Source: a virus
IMG/VR virus record: IMGVR_UViG_3300021960_000226
Location: 1 to 36,523 of that record
Direction: 5' to 3' (one strand)
DNA: 36,523 bases
In this document: piece by piece, positions 14,790 through 21,987 of the stretch
How positions within the stretch are numbered: position 1 is the stretch's first letter
How the letters are laid out: each line of letters starts with the position of its first letter
Program-made: the position numbers and the translations under genes
The notes under the pieces: generated by a model
Database searches by the model: none
Told to the model about the DNA's origin: nothing
The model's input: only the letters and a program-made list of their open reading frames with translations

Positions 14790-15073
14790 CGATCCAACTG
14801 CTTTGGAGACCCCACACAGACAAGCTTCCCTGTCCCCTGCTCCACCCAGACAGGGATCTTCAGCCCCTTCTGGAAGTCCCTGTTGTCTGACACCCTCACT
14901 AGCCCTAGATCTGTCTCCAGAAGCCGCATGTTAAAGGGCCTACCCTTCACAGTAGCCTGCTTGGGCTCCCTGCCAGCTTTCCAGCGGAGATCCGCTGTAT
15001 CCAGCCCGGTTCGCCTCTTAGCCCTCTTGCCACGCTTCCTAGGGCTCTTCTTCGCACCTTCAGCCTCGCTCAT
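14780..15073 (-). CDS. Basic protein (97 aa) upstream of TerL
   Basis: The 97-residue protein has a very basic N-terminus (KKSPRKRGKRAKRRTG at residues 8-23) and a compact remainder (RPFNMRLLETDLGLVRVSDN, then KIPVWVEQGTGKLV). The basic tail suggests nucleic-acid contact. Encoded between the small 127-residue gene and TerL with overlaps at both ends, it may be a packaging accessory protein. No family is recognised. Confidence 0.55.
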   Translation of the reverse strand: MSEAEGAKKSPRKRGKRAKRRTGLDTADLRWKAGREPKQATVKGRPFNMRLLETDLGLVRVSDNRDFQKGLKIPVWVEQGTGKLVCVGSPKQLDRWG

Positions 15074-15453
15074 AAATCATCAATAGCGTTGTAACTGTCA
15101 ATCGACCAGTCTACCTGCAGCCAGCCTCCCCTGTCCCTGATCACCCAGTTCTCCACCCGGTGCTCCAAGCTCATGTCCAGCTTATCCCGTAGCTCCCTCA
15201 CAAAGGCCTCCAGATAGCCTCTCAGACGCTCTTTAAGCACATCTGGGCTCTCCGGTAGGGTCATGTAGCTATACGGTGTCATATCGGCCATATACCAGCT
15301 CCTGAAACGCCATATGCGCTCGAAATCGATCCCATCAAGAAGCATCCTGATCTGGGCCTCCATAGAGGGGGCCTTGCCGAAATAGCCTGTGTTAGGCTCG
15401 ATTAGTGTAGGCCCAGTAGGGGCATCGCTCTTCTGCGTATACATGTTGCTCAT
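15070..15453 (-). CDS. First gene of packaging operon (127 aa), unknown
   Basis: The 127-residue protein starts MSNMYTQKSDAPTGPTLIEP. It has an aromatic, Met-rich middle (RIWRFRSWYMADMTPYSYMT) and a helical C-terminal half (KERLRGYLEAFVRELRDKLD). It is the first gene after the promoter at 15541-15569, with about an 80-base leader. Position alone makes it a candidate packaging or head-assembly factor, and even a terminase small subunit cannot be excluded, but no HTH is visible. Confidence 0.55.
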   Translation of the reverse strand: MSNMYTQKSDAPTGPTLIEPNTGYFGKAPSMEAQIRMLLDGIDFERIWRFRSWYMADMTPYSYMTLPESPDVLKERLRGYLEAFVRELRDKLDMSLEHRVENWVIRDRGGWLQVDWSIDSYNAIDDL

Positions 15454-15540
15454 CTATTTTACGAGGGGAGATCCGCAACGATATCGCTATATTTCGCCAG
15501 CGTCTGACCCCCTCCCCCCATCTAGCCCGTGGATTTTCGC

Positions 15541-15569
15541 ACAATATGTGTTATGTTTATAAGTGTCAA
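15541..15569 (-). promoter_or_regulatory. Strong sigma70-like promoter for the packaging operon
   Basis: On the minus strand, TTGACA (15569-15564), a 17-base AT-rich spacer and TATTGT (15546-15541). The -35 is a perfect consensus and overlaps the last codons and stop of the upstream TerS-like gene. The transcript would start near 15534 and has a leader of about 80 bases before the 127-residue gene. Confidence 0.7.
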
Positions 15570-16057
15570 TGTGTCTCACCGGCACTAACCACCTCTGCTT
15601 CAATCACTTGCTTTGGCTTGCAGTTCTTAATCAGCTTGGTGAGCACCTCTTCTGACAGATTCACAGTCTCGTGTCTAATAGTTGTCGAGGGTTTGCCGAG
15701 CAGGGTCTCAACTTTGTCGATGAGTATCCCTACTGTGACGGGTAACGTCTGCGGCTTCAGCTCACCTGACTTCAGGGCATCTCCAAGCTTCTCCAGAGCA
15801 GTGTCTCTTGTCTTCACAAGCTCCTGTAGGAAAGCCTCTTGAGCCTTGGGGTCTCTCTCAGCTTTCTCGACCATAGTCACGGCTAATTCCCGTGATATGC
15901 CGAACACTTCCTGCAGTGTCTCTATGCCGAATCCCTTCTTGGCAGCCTTGAGTATACTCTCGTATCTCTCAGGGTCCTGCTTCTTTAATCCAGTGCCAGT
16001 GTATCGTCTGATACCACTGGCTTCTAAGTCAGGATTCCACTTCGTTTTAACTCCCAT
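15566..16057 (-). CDS. Putative terminase small subunit / HTH DNA-binding protein
   Basis: The 163-residue protein starts at ATG 16057, chosen because an extension upstream would run through a structured hairpin. Residues about 36-66 (FGIETLQEVFGISRELAVTM) look like a helix-turn-helix. A helical region follows (residues 75-105) and a TVGILIDKVETLLGKPS segment (about 115-131), resembling proteins annotated as small terminase or gpNu1-like. It lies near the packaging genes but in the replication transcript. If it is TerS, it would recognise the packaging site and load TerL. The alternative is a transcription regulator of the late promoter that overlaps its 3-prime end. Confidence 0.55.
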   Translation of the reverse strand: MGVKTKWNPDLEASGIRRYTGTGLKKQDPERYESILKAAKKGFGIETLQEVFGISRELAVTMVEKAERDPKAQEAFLQELVKTRDTALEKLGDALKSGELKPQTLPVTVGILIDKVETLLGKPSTTIRHETVNLSEEVLTKLIKNCKPKQVIEAEVVSAGETH

Positions 16058-16065
16058 AATGAGAT

Positions 16066-16112
16066 GGATGGGAGCTGGATAAATGTGTATACATTCTGCC
16101 AGCCGCCCATCC
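16066..16112 (-). promoter_or_regulatory. Long interrupted hairpin just upstream of the TerS-like start
   Basis: Three nested arms pair: GGATGGG (16066-16072) with CCCATCC (16106-16112); GCTGG (16074-16078) with CCAGC (16099-16103); AATGT (16082-16086) with ACATT (16091-16095) around GTAT. There are 17 base pairs in 47 bases, starting 8 bases before the ATG at 16057. No T-run follows on either strand. Possible roles are translational control or a DNA site for the TerS-like protein, such as pac or an operator. Confidence 0.6.
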
Positions 16113-16151
16113 AATTATATGTGGCCTAGGGCGTAAAGCAAGCCTTTTCGA

Positions 16152-16460
16152 CTACTGGTCATATACTGTCCCAGACCAGCCTGCTTTGACTGCTGCTACA
16201 CCCTCTCCATTGAGCTTGATAAACAGCTCTGAGGAGGCCGTAGAGGCAGCCTGAAAGACTGGGTAGTCCTGTGGGCTTATCTGGGTCAGTATCTTGCCGT
16301 CTACCAGCCTTGAGAACGGTCCTCTGAACTGGTCTAGCTGCCATCTACCGTCACCGTCTGCGTCTCGGTATATGGCTATGATCTGCATGTCTGAGGCTGG
16401 GTGTTCCCAGCTTGCGAATACGTATTTGTCCCCTATTTCGAGGAGGTTAGTTTCTTTCAT
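16152..16460 (-). CDS. Small protein (102 aa), function unknown
   Basis: The 102-residue protein starts MKETNLLEIGDKYVFASWEH and is beta-rich, with a GDKYVFASW / MQIIAIYRDADGDGRW pattern and an acidic DADGDG turn that could bind a metal. It overlaps the preceding gene by 4 bases. No family is recognised. It sits between the PD-(D/E)XK-like gene and the TerS-like gene in the replication transcript. Confidence 0.5.
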   Translation of the reverse strand: MKETNLLEIGDKYVFASWEHPASDMQIIAIYRDADGDGRWQLDQFRGPFSRLVDGKILTQISPQDYPVFQAASTASSELFIKLNGEGVAAVKAGWSGTVYDQ

Positions 16461-16894
16461 GTTTGTAGTGGGTCTTTGTGGATGGTGAAGTGCTCGATGG
16501 GGATATGGATCACCACTCCCATATCCTGAGAGTCTCCTCTGTCTGATCTGCCGCCCATTCTCCAGTCATTGAATGGCTGGAACATGTCGATGCTGCCTAG
16601 GGCGTCTGTCCACTGCACCCACAGTGTGGCCTGCAGGAACTCATTGATCTGGCAGTAGGTGAAAGCGTTGTGGAACTTCTCGAGGCACAGCATGAATGTG
16701 GGGTATTCATTCAGAGGGTTTGTCCTGCACTTGACCTCGATCATGTGTGTGATCTCTCCCTGTCTGGTTGCAGCGTAGTCAAAGGAGTGCCTAGGAGGAA
16801 GCTCATGCAGTGGCTGCTGCATGATCATCTCGATCTTGGTCTTGACTAGCTCCTGATTGGCTCTGTCTTCATGTGTCTCGTATGTTGGCCTCAT
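16457..16894 (-). CDS. Putative PD-(D/E)XK-fold protein (145 aa)
   Basis: The 145-residue protein starts MRPTYETHEDRANQELV. It contains HSFDYAATRQGEITHMIEVKCR (residues about 36-57 in outline): an Asp (D39) followed by E-x-K (E53, K55), the typical order of a PD-(D/E)XK nuclease or structurally related protein. An N-terminal Glu (E14) could be the accessory acid. It could process replication or recombination intermediates. It overlaps the kinase gene by 26 bases and the next gene by 4. The nuclease activity is an inference from the motif spacing. Confidence 0.5.
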   Translation of the reverse strand: MRPTYETHEDRANQELVKTKIEMIMQQPLHELPPRHSFDYAATRQGEITHMIEVKCRTNPLNEYPTFMLCLEKFHNAFTYCQINEFLQATLWVQWTDALGSIDMFQPFNDWRMGGRSDRGDSQDMGVVIHIPIEHFTIHKDPLQT

Positions 16895-17393
16895 AATGCT
16901 TCACTGCTGCTAGGATGTTGCCCCTGAACTCGTAGATGCTGCCATCGTTGCAGACTGTGTAGTCTGGGATGATGTCATCCACACTGGTCTCAGATGTGTG
17001 CGTGTCTGAGGTATCTGTTCTGGGACTGTTAATCCCTATGACAAATCCCCCAAGAGACCTGATCCAGTCTGCCTCGAACGGAAACCTGATGTCGTCGCAG
17101 ATCATGCTGCTGTAGTGATTGCAGAGCACGTTCCATCGTCGTGTGGCTGCCTCTACCCAGTATTCCCTGCCGTAGAGCTGCTTCATCGCTTCCCCGTATG
17201 CCTGCAGCACTGGCCGCAGGATCTCCTTGTCCTGCTTGCAGCAGGCTCCTGTGACTGACTGCACGGTCTCCTTGATTGGGCCTGCTAGGCTGATGACTGT
17301 GGCATCGTCCTCGAGATGCCTGACAATGGCTTCTGCTGCCGTTGATTTCCCTGAGTGCTTCCTGCCGCACAGGCCTATGATTAGTCTACTCAT
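16869..17393 (-). CDS. Deoxynucleoside monophosphate kinase-like P-loop protein
   Basis: The 174-residue protein begins MSRLIIGLCGRKHSGKST, a Walker A P-loop at residues 10-18. It continues with a pattern seen in phage dNMP kinases: a LAGPIKE segment after the second strand and a YGREYWVEAATRRW segment (residues about 74-87) for substrate binding. Such enzymes phosphorylate dNMPs to dNDPs to raise nucleotide supply for phage DNA synthesis, acting in the cytoplasm. Length is slightly short for the family but the fold signature is clear. It overlaps the preceding small gene by 8 bases. Confidence 0.75.
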   Translation of the reverse strand: MSRLIIGLCGRKHSGKSTAAEAIVRHLEDDATVISLAGPIKETVQSVTGACCKQDKEILRPVLQAYGEAMKQLYGREYWVEAATRRWNVLCNHYSSMICDDIRFPFEADWIRSLGGFVIGINSPRTDTSDTHTSETSVDDIIPDYTVCNDGSIYEFRGNILAAVKHYEANIRDT

Positions 17394-17553
17394 CGTCTTC
17401 CTCCTCGATTCCCTGATTGAAGTGCATGTCGTCGTCGCTGATTAGTGCTAGAGTCTTCATGATACCACCAAGAGCCAGCAGGTCAGCTACCTGCATCTCG
17501 AGTGATACTAGGGCCTCACTGGCCTTGCTGGTGTAGTGGATCTGAATGAGCAT
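17386..17553 (-). CDS. Small acidic protein (55 aa) between helicase and kinase
   Basis: The 55-residue protein starts MLIQIHYTSKASEALVSLEM and ends in an acidic tail (DDDMHFNQGIEEEDDE). I chose ATG 17553 because it lies 4 bases after the helicase stop; an upstream in-frame extension would sit inside the helicase gene. Its stop overlaps the kinase start. Helical, no known motif. Confidence 0.5.
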   Translation of the reverse strand: MLIQIHYTSKASEALVSLEMQVADLLALGGIMKTLALISDDDMHFNQGIEEEDDE

Positions 17554-17557
17554 ATGT

Positions 17558-18841
17558 TTAGAGCGGTGATGTGGTTGTGAGTTCCTTGGAGCGATCAACA
17601 GCACTGAATCTACCGTTCCATTTCGTCCACTCAAGCTCAACCTTGCCTGTCCTGCCGTGTCTGTTCTTCCTGACTATGATATCCACCCTGCTATCGTTGG
17701 CCTTGTCTGGCTGGTGAAGGAAGCTGACAGTGTCTGAGTCCTGCTCGATTGCTCCTGACTCACGGAGATCTGACAGGGAGGGCTCTCGCTCTGACATGTC
17801 GATCTGCCTGTTCATCTGACTGAGGCACAGGACAGGCACTCCTGTCTCCATTGCCAGCATCTTGATGGTCCTACTGTAGTCTGACACCTTCTCAACATTG
17901 CTGTTGTATCTGTGGCTTGCTGTGATGATCTGCAGGTAGTCGATGATGAACAGCTTGACGTTCTTCTCTCTGGCCATCCTGCGAGCCATAGACCTGACCC
18001 TGTTCAGGGGCAGTGTCTTGTCCTCGATTGTGATTGGTAACCGGGTGCAGGCTGACGCTGAAGTGGCGATCTTGTTAATGTCACCTAGGCCAGTCCGCTT
18101 GAAGTGCTGAACATCTTCTCCACTCACATTGGCAAGCAGCCTGCCAGCGATCTGGTCAAACCCCATCTCATAGGACCAGTAGACCACACGCTCGTCTCGC
18201 TCTGCTGCTGACTTCATTACCTGAATGGCAAAGGCAGTCTTACCACAGCCCGGTCTGGCTGCGATGGTGTTCATAGAACTAGGCTCAAAACCTCCGAGGA
18301 TGGCGTCTAAGGCCCCAATGCCCGTCTTCAGGGTGTAGTCAGGCAGACCGCCCTTGCAAGCGTCCTCAAGCTGCCCTAGGAGGCGTTTCCAGCCATCCTT
18401 CTGGTCTGTTGACCCTGAGTTGGCCTTGGTGACCTCGTAGAAGTCATTCTCAAGCCTCTGAAGCAGGTCCTTGGCTGACATGTCGTGGCTGAAATGCTCG
18501 AGGGCATTGTAGTAGCGCAGGAACACGGACCGCTTGAGCCGGGTCTCCTCCAGCTTTGGCACGTAGTAACCCAGCATCGATGGGCTGTAGCCCTGATCCA
18601 GAAGCTCATTGAGGAGCATGCCGCATCCCTCGGTGGAATCCTTCACGGTCATGATGTTCACCGGGCTGCCTGCGTCTGCCAGCTTCGCTGCAGCATTCCA
18701 GATCTTCTTGTGGATCTGGCCGTGGAAATGATCAGGGCCTACACCCATATCGAGGGCTTCTTCAAAGCCTCCATCGAGGGATGCTCCTAGCACTGCTGAC
18801 TCATGCTGGCTCGAGTGAGGGATCTTCCAGTCTGACTTCAC
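17558..18841 (-). CDS. Replicative DNA helicase, DnaB-like
   Basis: The 427-residue ring helicase is expected to unwind DNA at the phage fork. The N-terminal domain (residues about 10-115) follows the DnaB pattern (HFHGQIHKKIWNAA, DAGSPVNIMTV). The RecA-like domain has Walker A ARPGCGKT (195-202), the H2-type YWSYEMG segment (221-227), Walker B KLFIIDYLQII (D301), LSQMNRQIDMS and the arginine-finger region KNRHGRTGKVEL (392-403). It directly follows the O-like initiator with a 4-base overlap, the classic initiator-helicase pairing. No separate helicase loader was recognised, so loading may be by the initiator or host DnaC-type protein. Confidence 0.94.
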   Translation of the reverse strand: MKSDWKIPHSSQHESAVLGASLDGGFEEALDMGVGPDHFHGQIHKKIWNAAAKLADAGSPVNIMTVKDSTEGCGMLLNELLDQGYSPSMLGYYVPKLEETRLKRSVFLRYYNALEHFSHDMSAKDLLQRLENDFYEVTKANSGSTDQKDGWKRLLGQLEDACKGGLPDYTLKTGIGALDAILGGFEPSSMNTIAARPGCGKTAFAIQVMKSAAERDERVVYWSYEMGFDQIAGRLLANVSGEDVQHFKRTGLGDINKIATSASACTRLPITIEDKTLPLNRVRSMARRMAREKNVKLFIIDYLQIITASHRYNSNVEKVSDYSRTIKMLAMETGVPVLCLSQMNRQIDMSEREPSLSDLRESGAIEQDSDTVSFLHQPDKANDSRVDIIVRKNRHGRTGKVELEWTKWNGRFSAVDRSKELTTTSPL

Positions 18842-19284
18842 TGAGAACCTCCTCTCAAAGCAGAGCCCACGAGGTAGCTTGCGACAAAGGCAGCATCCCT
18901 TCCTGCTCTTAATACAGTATCTTCTACAGTATTAACTATAGTATTATTAGTTACTGTCCCTATTTTGGGACACGTTCCCTGTTTCGTGTCCTCATTTTGC
19001 GACACGTTATCAGAACGTGTCCCTGATTTGAGACACGTCCCAGACAGGGATGCAGTGAGGCAGGACTTCTTGCCCTGCTTCTCAGCAGTCACCCAGCCAG
19101 ACTCAATTAAATCCTTCTGGGTCTTGAAAAATGTGTTCTTACTCATATGCAGTCTAGCTGAGATGCTGCGCTTATCCTCGAAGCACTGGCCTCTCATGCG
19201 AACATACAAGTATACGGAGAGATGAGCTGGGGTCCAGCCCTGATCAAATAGCCACTCTGGGGCAACTGGTTGTATTGGTTTCAT
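18838..19284 (-). CDS. Lambda O-like replication initiator with origin inside the gene
   Basis: The 148-residue protein has a winged-helix-type N-terminal DNA-binding region (residues 1-80; FEDKRSISARLHMSKNTFFK contains the HTH). A low-complexity linker (residues about 80-125) follows, whose coding DNA holds repeats, then a short C-terminal tail that could contact the helicase. It pairs with the DnaB-like gene by a 4-base overlap. This matches lambdoid O proteins, which bind iterons in their own gene to start replication. It is shorter than lambda O. Its own promoter (19301-19328) is divergent from the right operon. The linker reads as short repeats of S/K-G-T-C/R type because the DNA beneath is repetitive. 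Confidence 0.75.
   Translation of the reverse strand: MKPIQPVAPEWLFDQGWTPAHLSVYLYVRMRGQCFEDKRSISARLHMSKNTFFKTQKDLIESGWVTAEKQGKKSCLTASLSGTCLKSGTRSDNVSQNEDTKQGTCPKIGTVTNNTIVNTVEDTVLRAGRDAAFVASYLVGSALRGGSQ
18913..19040. other. Predicted replication origin: iterons plus AT-rich 12-mers
   Basis: Within the initiator gene lie three AT-rich direct 12-mers, TACAGTATCTTC, TACAGTATTAAC and TATAGTATTATT (18913-18948). Beside them are interrupted palindromes. The first is GGACACG (18968-18974) with CGTGTCC (18985-18991); the second is GACACGTT (19001-19008) with AACGTGTC (19014-19021); a third half-site GACACGT lies at 19032-19038. Left arms repeat at 31-32 bases, about three helical turns. Iterons beside an unwinding element is the arrangement of lambda ori. 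Confidence 0.75.
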
Positions 19285-19300
19285 AAGATACGCAGGAACC

Positions 19301-19328
19301 AGTATAACAGATCAGACCACGCAATCAA
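19301..19328 (-). promoter_or_regulatory. Leftward promoter for the replication operon
   Basis: On the minus strand, TTGATT (19328-19323), a 16-base spacer, TATACT (19306-19301). Predicted start near 19294, about 10 bases before the initiator ATG, so the leader would be very short. Confidence 0.6.
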
Positions 19329-19342
19329 GCGAAAAATAATTC

Positions 19343-19371
19343 TTGTCAATCCTGTCATGATGTGTTTAACT
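19343..19371 (+). promoter_or_regulatory. Rightward promoter, possibly giving a leaderless message
   Basis: TTGTCA (19343-19348), a 17-base spacer, TTAACT (19366-19371; a weak -10). The ATG of the next gene is at 19379, about 7 bases after the -10, so transcription would begin at or next to the start codon. The -10 is poor and the site may need an activator. Confidence 0.45.
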
Positions 19372-19378
19372 GTAATCA

Positions 19379-19906
19379 ATGAACGAGATCACATCGAAGG
19401 TCTCTGAGGTCACGGGTGCAAGAGGGATTGATTCAGCCTGCCTGACACGGAGGTTGACTCACTGGATGCTTAGGCAGGTTACTGGGAACAGTTTTCCTGC
19501 AATAGGCAAAGTGACAGGGATTCCAGATCATGTCGTAAGGAGTGATTACATCAATATTAATTCCTACGACAACCAGCCAGTCTGGGAATGGGTGAAAAGG
19601 GTTGAGGACTGGGTCATTGGGGTATCTGAACAGATGCCCGAGATGATGACCGAGCTACCTGAGCGGAGCTACCCTCCAGAGCTGGACTGTCTGGTCACTG
19701 ACTGGCTGCCTGACACGATGGATGTCTGGGAGTCGAGCTACGGCAAGGTCACGAATAGGCAGTGGGTGTTGAAGGAAGCAGACAGGATCTGCGGCACTCA
19801 TAAGATCAAGCAGTTTCACACTGTGGCCTGCTTGGGATACGTGGCTCTGGCTAAGTCTGGGCTGGGTGACCTCAAGGACAGTGGGTGTTATCCATTCGAT
19901 CAATAG
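19379..19906 (+). CDS. Protein with a DnaA domain IV-like helix-turn-helix
   Basis: The 175-residue protein has at residues about 24-60 RRLTHWMLRQVTGNSFPAIG then KVTGIPDHVVRSDY. This follows the DnaA C-terminal domain IV pattern (R-x-x-x-x-L-x-x-x-T-x-x-S-x-x-x-I-G, then D-H, then V). That domain binds DnaA boxes, but here no AAA+ ATPase domain is present. The remainder (residues 65-175) is Trp-rich and unlike DnaA. It is the first gene of the right operon. It may mark the phage origin, compete with host DnaA, or act as a transcription factor. Confidence 0.6.
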   Translation: MNEITSKVSEVTGARGIDSACLTRRLTHWMLRQVTGNSFPAIGKVTGIPDHVVRSDYININSYDNQPVWEWVKRVEDWVIGVSEQMPEMMTELPERSYPPELDCLVTDWLPDTMDVWESSYGKVTNRQWVLKEADRICGTHKIKQFHTVACLGYVALAKSGLGDLKDSGCYPFDQ

Positions 19907-19933
19907 AATTGCTAGTGGAATTGAATATGCCGC

Positions 19934-20302
19934 ATGAACAGTAAGGACAAAGGCAAACGTGGTGAGCGCATGTGGGTTTCAGTGTTGAAGTTCTTTGGCT
20001 TCGATGCGAAGCGCACCTGGTTCCACCAGAGCCAGCAGGGGCATGATGCGCCTGATGTGACTTGCCACGATTTGCCTGTCCACTGGGAGGTCAAGAATAC
20101 AGAGAAAGCATTGCTCAGGGATTGGCTGGCACAGGCCCAAGGAGACGCCAAGCCCTACCAGATACCCTGTGTGGTCTGGAAGAAGAACCACGGAAAGTGG
20201 ATTGCGATTTTGCAGGCAGAGCACCTGCTGAAAATTTTCCAGTGCTGCGACATAAAGGCACTGGAGGAACTGATACAAACAAAACAGAAAGAAGAAAAAT
20301 GA
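19934..20302 (+). CDS. Holliday junction resolvase-like PD-(D/E)XK nuclease
   Basis: The 122-residue protein starts MNSKDKGKRGERMWVSVLKF. The KGKRGER segment with E11, then HDAPDVTC (D41) and VHWEVKN (E52, K54) give the E...D...E-x-K order of Hjc-like and related phage resolvases or VRR-type nucleases. Such enzymes resolve four-way junctions or trim branched DNA before packaging. The Gln-rich segment (AQAQGDAKPYQIP) and WKKNHGKWIAILQ strand match the same fold. It overlaps the next gene by 4 bases (ATGA). Confidence 0.7.
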   Translation: MNSKDKGKRGERMWVSVLKFFGFDAKRTWFHQSQQGHDAPDVTCHDLPVHWEVKNTEKALLRDWLAQAQGDAKPYQIPCVVWKKNHGKWIAILQAEHLLKIFQCCDIKALEELIQTKQKEEK

Positions 20303-20898
20303 AGTTAGAGTTCAACGAAGGAACGAAGAGAGAAAGAAAAATGGTCCCAGAAGGTTCACATGTTTCACGCCTGTATGGCTGCATTGATCTGGGGACTCAG
20401 GAGACTTACTACGGCCCCAAGAAGCAGCTTGCACTGCTGTTTGAGTTCCCTGACCACTTGCATACCTTCCGAGAGGAAGATGGTCCACAACCACTGGGCA
20501 GGACCAAGATCGTGACCGCTTCCCTGAATGAGAAGTCGATCCTCCTGAAGATCCTTCAGGGAGTGAATGGGAAGGCATTCACTGAGAAGGACAAGAGAGA
20601 CGGGATCAGCATTGACTCGATGATCGGCAAGGCCTGCCTAATTAGTGTCAGCCACAATAAGGGCAAGGACGGTAACATGTATGACAACATCGAGGGAGTC
20701 ACTGCTTTGCCTGCTGGGCTCCCAGTCAAGGATCAGGTCAATGAGTCGTTCGTCTATGAGATCAGTGCTGGCAACAAGCACTGGGACAGGGTTCCTGAAT
20801 GGATGAAGGAGAAGATCAAGTCCAGCCCTGAATACATCTCAATCAACGGAGGCTCTAATGAAACTGTCGATTACGAAGCAACAGAATCTCCGTTCTAA
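20299..20898 (+). CDS. Putative single-stranded DNA-binding protein
   Basis: The 199-residue protein starts at ATG 20299, overlapping the previous stop (ATGA); a longer reading frame upstream belongs to shadow sequence over the resolvase gene. The N-terminal MVPEGSHVSRLYGCIDLGTQ segment (residues about 15-34), followed by LALLFEFPDH, resembles an OB-fold-like phage protein often encoded with a RecB-like exonuclease. The acidic C-terminus (ETVDYEATESPF) ends in Phe preceded by Pro, like SSB tails that recruit partners. The exonuclease start lies inside its 3-prime end (41-base overlap). A recombination or replication ssDNA-binding role is inferred. Confidence 0.6.
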   Translation: MKLEFNEGTKRERKMVPEGSHVSRLYGCIDLGTQETYYGPKKQLALLFEFPDHLHTFREEDGPQPLGRTKIVTASLNEKSILLKILQGVNGKAFTEKDKRDGISIDSMIGKACLISVSHNKGKDGNMYDNIEGVTALPAGLPVKDQVNESFVYEISAGNKHWDRVPEWMKEKIKSSPEYISINGGSNETVDYEATESPF

Positions 20899-21697
20899 GT
20901 TCGACACGGGGGCCTTCTACGGTCTAGCTGAGTCAGTCTACCGGGCTGACTCAGCCTTATCCACCAGTGACCTGAAGCTGATAGACAATCCCTATCACTT
21001 CCACCAGAAGATCACCGGGAAAGCACCAGCCATCGACAGTCCAGCAATGGCTTTCGGCAGGCTGGCCCACAGTTACATCCTCGAGCGTGATGAGTTCGAT
21101 AAGATCTACTCAGTCTGCCCAGAGGACAAGCAGGACCGCAGGCTCAAGGCCAACCGAGAGTGGTGGTCAGAGCAGGCGGAAGCAGGCAAGAATGTGATTA
21201 AGCAATCCGAGCTGGATTCAGTGAAAGCGATTGCAGATCGATTCTGGAAGCTGCCAGTAGTGCGAGACATCAAGGACTTTCATCCCGAGGTCAGTGTGTT
21301 TGCGAAAGACTACCGTGGCATCTGCGATGTGAAGTGCAGGATCGACATGAAGGCAGGCCCTGTTGTGGTTGACCTGAAGACCACTCGAGGTGGAGGAGCT
21401 GATCCTCGTCAGTTTGTTAGGACTGCTAGGTCGCTCAAGTATCTGTGGCAGCAATGTAACTACACAGACATGTGCAAGGCTGCAGGGATTGAGATCGCTC
21501 AGTGGTATTGGGCTGTAGTCGAGACTGAGTGGCCCTACAGAAGCTCTCTGCTGCAGTTCACTGAGTTCGACCTAGAGTCAGCCAGAAGGGAGCTTGACGA
21601 GGCATACGATAGCCTCAAGAGCTGCCTGACACTGAAGGCGTGGCCCGATTACACGCCTGATGAACCACTAACGGTATCGGCTTACGGGTTTGTCTGA
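20858..21697 (+). CDS. RecB-like / PDDEXK exonuclease (DUF3799-type)
   Basis: The 279-residue protein matches the phage PDDEXK exonuclease pattern: FGRLAHSYILE (G67, H71, E76), HPEVSVF (E144), YRGICDVKCRID (D157), VVVDLKTTR (D172, K174) and YLWQQCNYTDM (Q199, Y202). Such enzymes digest dsDNA ends to make ssDNA for annealing or strand exchange and act with a ssDNA-binding or annealing protein, encoded just upstream. No RecT, Erf or Beta was recognised. It overlaps the upstream gene by 41 bases and the next start by 1 base. Confidence 0.88.
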   Translation: MKLSITKQQNLRSKFDTGAFYGLAESVYRADSALSTSDLKLIDNPYHFHQKITGKAPAIDSPAMAFGRLAHSYILERDEFDKIYSVCPEDKQDRRLKANREWWSEQAEAGKNVIKQSELDSVKAIADRFWKLPVVRDIKDFHPEVSVFAKDYRGICDVKCRIDMKAGPVVVDLKTTRGGGADPRQFVRTARSLKYLWQQCNYTDMCKAAGIEIAQWYWAVVETEWPYRSSLLQFTEFDLESARRELDEAYDSLKSCLTLKAWPDYTPDEPLTVSAYGFV

Positions 21698-21987
21698 TGC
21701 CAGTTCTCAGGAGAGACTGTTACCACAAGCTCCCTGAGATAGTTCAGGAGGCAGTGCGTATGTTCAGTGCTAAGTCAATTAGCTGGCCTGACGGCCCATA
21801 CGTGCTGCCTCCTGCAATGCCTAGTGTTGAGGCTATGGATGATATCCCTGACTACATAGCCTACTGCAAGCGAATGCTGAAGAGCAAGAAACTGGACAGG
21901 CATCAGGCTAGGTCCTTGATGGAGGGACTGAAGTCTTGTGGGGATGAAGGGAAAGTAATGATTGAGAAGCTGAAGAAAGTGAAATGA
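21697..21987 (+). CDS. Small protein (96 aa), function unknown
   Basis: The 96-residue protein starts MPVLRRDCYHKLPEIVQEAV. It has a Pro-rich middle (YVLPPAMPSVEAMDDIPD) and a basic helical C-terminus (KSKKLDRHQARSLMEGLKSC). Coupled to the exonuclease (TGATG) and to the first glycosyltransferase (ATGA). It could be an accessory factor for the recombination nuclease or the glycosyltransferases. No family is recognised. Confidence 0.5.
   Translation: MPVLRRDCYHKLPEIVQEAVRMFSAKSISWPDGPYVLPPAMPSVEAMDDIPDYIAYCKRMLKSKKLDRHQARSLMEGLKSCGDEGKVMIEKLKKVK

Noticed and set aside
18963-19040. CRISPR-like repeat array
   Set aside because: The repeats are short, alternately inverted palindromes with unequal spacers, lie inside a coding gene next to AT-rich 12-mers, and no cas genes exist. 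An origin fits better.
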